In this document: piece by piece, positions 21,862 to 27,187 of the stretch
Layout of the letters: the number at the start of each line of letters is the position of its first letter
How positions within the stretch are numbered: position 1 is the stretch's first letter
NCBI GenBank assembly: GCA_035528435.1
Contig: DATKYN010000102.1
Span: 1 to 27,187, forward strand
Direction: 5' to 3'
Source: SG8-40 sp035528435
GTDB lineage: Bacteria; Pseudomonadota; Gammaproteobacteria; Burkholderiales; Eutrophovitaceae
DNA: 27,187 nt
The notes under the pieces: model-generated
Databases searched by the model: none
What the model was told of the DNA's origin: nothing
What the model saw: the letters and a program-made list of their open reading frames with translations, nothing else
Made by a program: the position numbers and the translations under genes

Positions 21862-24315
21862 ATGTCAACGCCTGACGGCGCGTCCGATTGTTACCACTGC
21901 GGATTGCCGGTTCCGGGTGGAACCGCTCACCGGACCACTATAGCCGGCGTCTCGCGCGAGATGTGCTGTGCTGGGTGTGTGGCGGTCGCCTCAGCCATCG
22001 TTTCGTCAGGTCTCGGCAGCTATTACACCCGCCGCGACAGCTATCCCGCATCGTCTCCAAGTGAAGCGGTTCCGGAGAGCATACGCAATCTGAAGGTTTT
22101 TGACCGGCCCGAGATCGAGGCCCGATTCGTTGCCGAGCCGGAAGCGCACGAGCGCGAAGCGACTCTGATTCTCGAGGGAATTTCCTGCCCGGCGTGTGTC
22201 TGGTTGAACGAGACACATTTGATGCGCACGCCCGGAGTCGTTGCGGTCAATATCAATTACACAACCAATCGCGCCAAGGTTCGATGGGATATGCGCCGCA
22301 TCTCGCTGTCCGGAATTCTGGCCGCGATCAATGCGATCGGCTATCACGCTTACCCGTACGATGCGCGTGAGCTTGAAGCGGGGCGCAAACGCGAGTCACG
22401 TAATTTGCTGGCGCGACTGGCGATTGCCGGTCTCGGTGTCATGCAGGTGATGATGTATGCGTTGCCTGGCTATATTGCCCAACAGGGCGATATCGATCAG
22501 AGTCTGGATGCACTGATGAACTGGGCGGCCTTGATCCTTACCGTGCCGGTCGTGTTCTATTCGGCTCTGCCTTTTATGTCCGGTGCGTGGCGCGATGTAC
22601 GCAACCGGCGGCTTGGTATGGACGTTCCGGTCGCAGCGGCGATTGTCATCGCTTTTTCTGCGAGCATTCTGGCGACCATCACAGGCAAGGGCGAGGTCTA
22701 TTTCGATTCGGTGGCGATGTTTGTCTTCTTTCTTCTCGTTGCCCGTTATCTGGAGTTGAGAGCGCGGCAGAAGGCTGCGTCCTATCTTGAAAGCCTTTCT
22801 CACGCAGTACCTGCTACCGCTAACCGTCTGCAAGATTACCCGGCTACGATGCAGGCAGAGCTGGTTCCTGCCGCCGCGTTGCGTGCTGGCGAGCTTGTGC
22901 TGATCAGACCGGGTGAAACCGTTCCCGCTGACGGTGTGAATGTGCACGGGAATTCCGAAGTCGATGAGTCATTGCTTACAGGCGAGAGCACCCCGGTGAA
23001 GAAGCTGGAAGGGGATCCGCTCACCGGTGGATCGATCAACCGGGGTAACCCGCTTGTTGTACGGGTTGAGCGAGTCGGCAACGAGACGATACTGTCCGCC
23101 ATCGTCAGGCTGATGGAACGGGCCTCGCTGTCGCGCCCCCGATTGCAGCAAATTACCGATCGGGTCGCGGCACATTTTGTAGCAATCGTACTGGTGCTGG
23201 CCGGTGGAACGGGGGCGTGGTGGTTGGCGCACGATCCCGCGTTGGCGTTGCCGATTGTTGTCTCTGTGCTGATCGTGACCTGTCCCTGTGCGCTGGCGCT
23301 GGCGACGCCGATGGCGATGGCGGTCGCAACGAGTTCGGCCGCACGCCGTGGCTTGCTGGTGACGCGTTCGCACGCGCTCGAGGCGCTGGCGCGAGCGACG
23401 CATTTCGTGATCGACAAGACCGGAACACTGACGGCCGGCAAACCGGTTGTCACCTCGGTAACCGCACTGGGCCTACCACGAAAGGAAGCGCTGGCGCTGG
23501 CCTCCACCCTTGAGCAAGGCTCGGAACATCCGGTTGCCATCGCGATGCGCGAAGCAGCCGGTTCAGCCATTTCTGCGCAACAGGTGCGAAATGTTCCCGG
23601 GGCGGGCGTCGAGGGCGTGGTGGATGGACGGGTTCTTCGCATCGGCAGTGAGCGATTTGCGGCGGAACTGGCGCGTAACAGCAGCACGCAAGGCGTGCAG
23701 GCGCAGATCTGGCTGGCCGATCAGGATCGCATGCTCGCCGGTTTCGATTTGCAGGACCGGCTTCGGCCGGATGCAGGGGATTTCATTGCAGCGCTGCGTG
23801 CCCAGGGTGCGGAAGTTATCCTCCTGTCGGGAGACCATGAGTCAGTCGTGCGTGACACGGCGAAGGCGCTGTCCGTGACGACCTGGCGTGGAGAAATGTC
23901 TCCGAAGGGAAAACTCGATTACGTCAAGGCATTGCAGGCGCAGGGAGCGGTCGTTGCGATGATCGGAGATGGTGTAAACGATGCACCGGTGCTCGCGCAG
24001 GCACAGATAGCAATTGCCCTGATGAGCGGAGCCGCACTCGCTCAGGGCGCGGCCGACATGGTATTGCTCACCGGGCGCTTGTCGGACTTGTCACGACTGG
24101 TGGACTATTCGCGGCGCACGATGCGGATTGTGAAACAGAATCTCGGGTGGGCGATCGGTTACAACATGCTGGCGATTCCGCTTGCGATGGCGGGTTACGT
24201 TACTCCGTGGATGGCAGCAATCGGTATGTCGGCCAGTTCCCTGTTGGTGGTTGGCAATGCACTGCGTCTGACGCGCCAACCGTATCTGCAGCGCTTGCCG
24301 TCAATCAGCAGTTGA
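21862..24315 (+). CDS. ccoI: Copper-exporting P1B-type ATPase CcoI/FixI for cbb3 oxidase maturation
   Basis: CcoI moves copper across the inner membrane for assembly of the CuB site of cytochrome cbb3 oxidase. The 817-residue protein begins with a cysteine-rich segment found in CcoI (CYHCGLPVP at 10-18, MCCAGC at 34-39). A heavy-metal-associated domain follows with CPAC (109-112). Eight membrane segments include the metal-site CPC in TCPCALALATP (474-476). The ATPase core shows TGES, the phosphorylated Asp518 in DKTGTLTAG, SEHPVA (554-559) and GDGVNDAP (702-709). The unusual N-terminal segment separates CcoI/FixI from CopA. ATG 21862 has no clear ribosome site, but the family N terminus begins here. 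ccoS follows. The oxidase genes ccoNOQP and ccoG/ccoH are not in the window. Confidence 0.93.
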   Translation: MSTPDGASDCYHCGLPVPGGTAHRTTIAGVSREMCCAGCVAVASAIVSSGLGSYYTRRDSYPASSPSEAVPESIRNLKVFDRPEIEARFVAEPEAHEREATLILEGISCPACVWLNETHLMRTPGVVAVNINYTTNRAKVRWDMRRISLSGILAAINAIGYHAYPYDARELEAGRKRESRNLLARLAIAGLGVMQVMMYALPGYIAQQGDIDQSLDALMNWAALILTVPVVFYSALPFMSGAWRDVRNRRLGMDVPVAAAIVIAFSASILATITGKGEVYFDSVAMFVFFLLVARYLELRARQKAASYLESLSHAVPATANRLQDYPATMQAELVPAAALRAGELVLIRPGETVPADGVNVHGNSEVDESLLTGESTPVKKLEGDPLTGGSINRGNPLVVRVERVGNETILSAIVRLMERASLSRPRLQQITDRVAAHFVAIVLVLAGGTGAWWLAHDPALALPIVVSVLIVTCPCALALATPMAMAVATSSAARRGLLVTRSHALEALARATHFVIDKTGTLTAGKPVVTSVTALGLPRKEALALASTLEQGSEHPVAIAMREAAGSAISAQQVRNVPGAGVEGVVDGRVLRIGSERFAAELARNSSTQGVQAQIWLADQDRMLAGFDLQDRLRPDAGDFIAALRAQGAEVILLSGDHESVVRDTAKALSVTTWRGEMSPKGKLDYVKALQAQGAVVAMIGDGVNDAPVLAQAQIAIALMSGAALAQGAADMVLLTGRLSDLSRLVDYSRRTMRIVKQNLGWAIGYNMLAIPLAMAGYVTPWMAAIGMSASSLLVVGNALRLTRQPYLQRLPSISS

Positions 24316-24352
24316 GTCAGCAAGGCACGAGATGGCTTTGTTCCTTGCTGAC
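24316..24352. repeat. 10-bp inverted repeat between ccoI and ccoS
   Basis: GTCAGCAAGG (24316-24325) and CCTTGCTGAC (24343-24352) are perfect reverse complements separated by 17 bases. The left arm begins on the base after the ccoI stop. No T-run follows, so it is not a standard terminator. It could stabilise the 3' end of ccoI mRNA or separate ccoI and ccoS expression. The remaining gap to ccoS (24353-24484) holds nothing else I can support. Confidence 0.55.
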
Positions 24353-24484
24353 GGTGGTCGTTGCCGGCCCGGTTCGCAATGGGCGGGCTCTGAAGCAGTG
24401 GCACTCTGAATCTTCAGTGGGTTGGCCCGACAAAGCTGTGGGCAATGGTATGGTGTGGGTCTCCAATGGTGGGCAAATCAGGCA

Positions 24485-24658
24485 ATGGATATACTCTTTC
24501 TGTTGATTCCCTTGTCGGTTGTGCTGGCGCTTCTGGTTGGCGTTGTATTCTGGTGGTCAGTGCGCAGTGGCCAGTTCGATGACCTGGAGGGTCCGGCCCA
24601 TCGCATTCTGGATGATGACGACGCGGACGATGAAACCCGCTCCGAACAGGGGAGGTGA
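24485..24658 (+). CDS. ccoS: Cytochrome cbb3 oxidase maturation protein CcoS
   Basis: CcoS is a small membrane protein needed for cofactor insertion into cytochrome cbb3 oxidase. The 57-residue protein matches the family plan: MDILFLLIPLSVVLALLVGV is the single membrane helix, followed by FWWSVRSGQFDDLEGPAHRIL, with the hallmark GQFDDLEGP, then an acidic DDDDADDE tail. ATG 24485 gives this standard start; an in-frame TTG at 24422 would add a non-conserved extension. The ribosome site is poor. It lies 169 bp after ccoI, further than the usual tight spacing, with an inverted repeat between them. Confidence 0.93.
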   Translation: MDILFLLIPLSVVLALLVGVVFWWSVRSGQFDDLEGPAHRILDDDDADDETRSEQGR

Positions 24659-24734
24659 ACTTTCAGGGAATGGCCGGATACAAACACCTGTGCCGATTGC
24701 TTATACTGCGTTTTTTCAGGATGAATCGGAAATC

Positions 24735-25568
24735 ATGAGTCGGCGTTTGTTACTGAAGGCGATGGCTGCGCTGTCCGGATGGCTGGCGTTTGCCGGTGGT
24801 GTTTTCGGGCGCACTTTACCTCGTGCCGCGGCGGTCCCTGGCGGGGTGGCGATTGTTCCACTTGGCGCTTCCAGCGAACCGCCGGTTGCGCACCTCAAGG
24901 CGCGACGCCTGATGGTTGCAGGTGATGCGGCGCAATGGAATGCGATCGTCGGCATTGCGCTCTCCACCAAGGAAGGCAGTACCTTGCGTATAGGCGTGGA
25001 ACGACCGGATGGCACCAATGATGAGGTGCCGGTTGTGGTTGGTACAAAGCGTTACGCTACGCAGGAGCTGACTGTAAAGCCCGGGCAGGTCAATCTTTCC
25101 GAGGAGAATCTGGCTCGCTACAGACGCGAGAGTGCGCATCTCAAGAAAATCCGCAGGACTTTTTCCGAAGCGCCTCCCGATTCATTGTCGCTGATGCAAC
25201 CATGCGAAGGTGTTCGTTCCAGTTCATTTGGTCTGCGCCGCGTTTTTAACGGTGAGTCGCGAAATCCGCACAGCGGCATGGACCTGGCGGCGCCCGAGGG
25301 TGCACCGGTTCTGGCGACAGCAGCCGGCCGGGTAATCGACCGTGGCGATTATTTTTTCTCCGGAAACATGATCATTCTCGATCACGGACAGGGCCTGTTG
25401 ACGCTGTATGCGCATCTGAGTGCGATGGACGTCGATGTTGGTGAACAGGTTGAGCGAGGCGCGCAGATAGGACGAGTGGGCGCGACAGGGCGGGTCACCG
25501 GCGCGCATCTGCACTTTGGTGTTTACCTCAATTCCGTTCCGGTCGATCCGGCATTGTTTCTTGGTTGA
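24735..25568 (+). CDS. M23-family (LytM-type) metallopeptidase, possibly Tat-exported
   Basis: M23 enzymes are zinc endopeptidases that cut peptidoglycan cross-links or act as regulators of amidases. The 277-residue protein has an N-terminal signal with MSRRLLLKAMAALSGWLAFA; SRRLLLK resembles the twin-arginine motif SRRxFLK with Leu for Phe. A beta-rich linker domain (about 35-120) precedes the LytM domain (about 155-277). All zinc and catalytic residues are present: HSGMD (His179, Asp183), His227 in LYAHLS, and HLHFG (His258, His260), so it should be active. I chose ATG 24735, where the signal peptide starts, although the frame is open upstream to 24519 through ccoS. Unlike EnvC or NlpD it has no coiled coil or LysM domain visible. 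Its substrate and any link to neighbours are unknown. Confidence 0.88.
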   Translation: MSRRLLLKAMAALSGWLAFAGGVFGRTLPRAAAVPGGVAIVPLGASSEPPVAHLKARRLMVAGDAAQWNAIVGIALSTKEGSTLRIGVERPDGTNDEVPVVVGTKRYATQELTVKPGQVNLSEENLARYRRESAHLKKIRRTFSEAPPDSLSLMQPCEGVRSSSFGLRRVFNGESRNPHSGMDLAAPEGAPVLATAAGRVIDRGDYFFSGNMIILDHGQGLLTLYAHLSAMDVDVGEQVERGAQIGRVGATGRVTGAHLHFGVYLNSVPVDPALFLG

Positions 25569-25575
25569 GCGCGAC

Positions 25576-26280
25576 GTGGAATCGAAAGCGATTCATGGTG
25601 ATCTGACCGCGTTCTGTTCGATTGACACGAGCAAGATGGAATGGACGTCCAGCCCGAGTGGCACCGTATGGCGAAAGCGGGTCCACCTGGTCGGCGCCGC
25701 AGAGTCCGGTCAGGTGACGTCGATTGTTCGCTATGAACGAAACTCAAACTTTCCCGAGCACGATCACCCGGATGGTGAGGAAATTCTTGTGCTCGATGGC
25801 GTTTTCTCCGATCAACAGGGCGACTGGCCGGCGGGCACCTTCCTGCTCAACCCGGAAGGCTTCCGCCATGCTCCGTTCTCGCGTGAGGGTTGCGTGTTGC
25901 TGGTCAAGCTTCGCCAGTACCCCGGCCTCGACCGCCAACAGGTAGCAATGGACACCCATTCGTTGGCGTGGCAGCCAACTGCCGTGCAGGGCGTTAGCAG
26001 CAAGCCGCTTTACGCGCAGAACGGATATGCGGACACCATGGAGCTGCAGAAATGGGAAGCCGGCGCAGATCCTGGCGAAGTCGTGTACTCCGAGGGGGCT
26101 GAAATATTTGTCATTGAAGGGGCGTTCACTGATGACACCGGATCCTACGCGAATGGCAGCTGGTTGCGCTTTCCAGCGCAAGCCCGGCATCACCCGCACA
26201 CCCGATCTGGTTGTACGCTGTACCTCAAGAAAGCGGGACTGAAATGCCTGAGGTCTGAAGCAGGTCCCGGCAGCCGCTGA
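25576..26280 (+). CDS. Bicupin, ChrR-like cupin protein
   Basis: The protein holds two ChrR-type cupin units. The first (about residues 15-115) reads HDHPDGEEILVLDGVFSD, DWPAGTFLLNPEGFRHAPF and GCVLLVKLRQY, with metal-ligand candidates His62, His64, Glu68 or Glu69 and His98. The second (about 125-220) keeps the frame EIFVIEGAFTDDTGSYANGSWLRFP but has no HxH, with only His205, His206 and His208 later, so it may not bind metal in the same way. ChrR cupins bind zinc as anti-sigma factors or act in small-molecule chemistry; no sigma factor gene or anti-sigma domain is adjacent. I place the start at GTG 25576, 7 bases after the M23 stop, because the family sequence begins at AIHGDL; ATG 25636 would cut into the first cupin. 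Length from this start is 234 residues. Function is otherwise unknown. Confidence 0.8.
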   Translation: MESKAIHGDLTAFCSIDTSKMEWTSSPSGTVWRKRVHLVGAAESGQVTSIVRYERNSNFPEHDHPDGEEILVLDGVFSDQQGDWPAGTFLLNPEGFRHAPFSREGCVLLVKLRQYPGLDRQQVAMDTHSLAWQPTAVQGVSSKPLYAQNGYADTMELQKWEAGADPGEVVYSEGAEIFVIEGAFTDDTGSYANGSWLRFPAQARHHPHTRSGCTLYLKKAGLKCLRSEAGPGSR

Positions 26281-26404
26281 ATGCGCCGGTCGGGGCATTG
26301 CATTGACTCCGTCGCCGCTGCGCGATGGATGACCGGACAACAGTCAGTCCGTGGACGGCCAACCTGCTAACCGATTTACCAACAACACCACCATAGGAGA
26401 ATGT

Positions 26405-26758
26405 ATGCACTTTGCCATTTGTGCAACTTGGGGCCCGACGGATCCGACCCGTGCCGCCTTGCCTTTTATCTTTGCGGCATCTGCGCTGCAAGCAGGCGAT
26501 ACTGTCACTTTGATGCTGTTTCATGATGCGGTGCACATGGCGACGCAAGGCACTGCGGAAAAACTGGTGCCGGTCGGTCCACCTCCGCGTTTCGAGGAGG
26601 TTGCATCGCATGCCAATGCGTTGGTCCTGGCCTGCAAGCCGTGTGTAGAGGTACGTCAACTTCCCGAAGCCAAGATCGACAAGCGAGTCAAGCTGGCGGG
26701 AATGAATGAGTTCTACGAGGCTGCCGCTCGCGATAATGCAAGAGTCGTTTGTTTCTAG
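26405..26758 (+). CDS. DsrE-family protein with a CxxC pair
   Basis: The 117-residue protein has the DsrE/DsrF-like alpha/beta pattern: MHFAICATWGPTDPTRAALPF, then ALQAGDTVTLMLFHDAVHMA (about 28-46), then LVLACKPCVEVR with Cys77 and Cys80, and a final VVCF strand. DsrE-family proteins relay or bind sulfur through a cysteine at about this position. The CKPC pair could be redox active. AGGAG lies 5 bases before ATG 26405, which settles the start over ATG 26401 (other frame) and the upstream frame from 26351. No dsr, sox or tus genes are seen nearby. The substrate is unknown; a general label is safest. Confidence 0.85.
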   Translation: MHFAICATWGPTDPTRAALPFIFAASALQAGDTVTLMLFHDAVHMATQGTAEKLVPVGPPPRFEEVASHANALVLACKPCVEVRQLPEAKIDKRVKLAGMNEFYEAAARDNARVVCF

Positions 26759-26867
26759 CGGTTGAGCGTTGTCTCAGCCTGACTGATGCGGCCGGGCGAG
26801 TATGTTTTTGCGCACTGCGCCTGTGTGCCCCGCCAGAAAATAGTGCATGCTGTATTGAAGGTGCGCG

Positions 26868-27187
26868 ATGAATTCAATTTGTTCAGCAGGAGTGAAGAGA
26901 ATCAAATTGATGGTCAGATTTCATGTTGCCCCCGCATTCTGCGTAGCGTCGATCGTTTGCGGTTTGATTTTTAGCGCTTCATCGGTGGCCAGCGACATCT
27001 TTCTCCTGGGTGATCACACCGGATACGGTGTTACACGCGCCCAGGGAAAATCCTGTTTCGCTATCGCACCTGCCTGGGTTGCGGAAGGAGCTGAAAAGCT
27101 GGTCGCGATGCGACCGGGCGTATTTCGTCTGCCGGCAACAGTAAAGCGCGAGTTTCATTCAGAACGATTTTCCATCGTACGCGTCGG
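26868..27187 (+). CDS. Secreted protein of unknown function, 3' end outside window
   Basis: From ATG 26868 the frame stays open for 106 codons to the window edge. It begins MNSICSAGVKRIKLMVRF, and a hydrophobic stretch (about 21-42, ending SASSVAS) looks like a signal peptide cleaved after SVA. ATG 26910 is an alternative start that would give a shorter, more usual n-region. AAGG lies about 7 bases before 26868. The exported part starts DIFLLGDHTGYGVTRAQGK and continues SCFAIAPAWVAEGAEKLV. This loosely recalls the first barrel of trypsin-like proteases, where C-F-A-I-x-P-x-H-V holds the catalytic His; here Trp stands at that place. The resemblance is weak and I do not assign a function. Confidence 0.55.
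   Translation, partial: MNSICSAGVKRIKLMVRFHVAPAFCVASIVCGLIFSASSVASDIFLLGDHTGYGVTRAQGKSCFAIAPAWVAEGAEKLVAMRPGVFRLPATVKREFHSERFSIVRV

Noticed and set aside
21539..21868. 109-codon minus-strand frame spanning the ccoI upstream gap
   Set aside because: It overlaps the DUF2892 gene and the ccoI start, lacks a ribosome site I trust and is rich in Cys and Arg without pattern.
21657..21875. 72-codon plus-strand frame running into the ccoI start
   Set aside because: No ribosome site or family match was seen. Its overlap with ccoI might suggest coupling, but this is too weak to call.
22836..23687. 283-codon minus-strand frame opposite ccoI
   Set aside because: Its Ser/Thr/Ala/Arg-rich product is antisense to the conserved ATPase core.

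Overview
The window reads as chromosomal DNA of a betaproteobacterium: moderately high GC, dense gene packing and few long gaps. The order gntR-sdhCDAB-sdhE-gltA-sucA-sucB-lpdA-zapE, with mdh and a CitE-like lyase diverging from the gntR side, is the layout I know from Burkholderiales and related betaproteobacteria. I cannot fix the genus from sequence alone. I see no tRNA, rRNA, CRISPR array, insertion sequence, phage gene or convincing intrinsic terminator. No stretch over about 300 bases lacks a plausible gene.

Region 1 (1-4874, minus strand) is a propionate and C4-acid block transcribed leftward: mdh, a CitE/HpcH-type CoA-ester lyase, prpB, prpC and the 5' part of prpD, which runs off the left edge. 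Genes are tightly spaced (ATGA overlap prpB/prpC), except for a 208-bp gap before prpD that carries two inverted repeats. A near-consensus sigma70 promoter (TTGACA, 17 bp, TAATAT) lies at 4994-5022 upstream of mdh, with palindromes inside and beside it.

Region 2 (5098-17667, plus strand) is the oxidative TCA block: a GntR/HutC-type regulator, succinate dehydrogenase sdhCDAB, its flavinylation factor sdhE, citrate synthase gltA, the 2-oxoglutarate dehydrogenase genes sucA, sucB and lpdA, and the AFG1-type ATPase zapE. The gltA-sucA junction carries an imperfect 30-bp tandem repeat that starts inside the last codons of gltA.

Region 3 (17863-20771) holds an AcuI-type acrylyl-CoA reductase followed by propionyl-CoA synthetase prpE. 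Both make propionyl-CoA, the substrate of the methylcitrate genes in region 1. The window thus holds two entry routes (acrylyl-CoA reduction, propionate activation), the methylcitrate cycle, and the TCA enzymes that use its products succinate and pyruvate-derived acetyl-CoA.

Region 4 (20817-27187) is mixed: a small membrane protein preceded by a possible 19-residue leader peptide, a DUF2892 protein, the cytochrome cbb3 oxidase maturation pair ccoI-ccoS without the ccoNOQP structural genes in view, a possibly Tat-exported M23 peptidase, a bicupin, a DsrE-family protein with a CxxC pair, and a partial secreted protein at the right edge.

I did not find an obviously new multi-gene system. The most unusual signals are the gltA-sucA tandem repeat, the palindrome-rich divergent control region at mdh/gntR, the leader-ORF/hairpin arrangement at 20817-20876, and the CitE-like lyase inside the propionate block.
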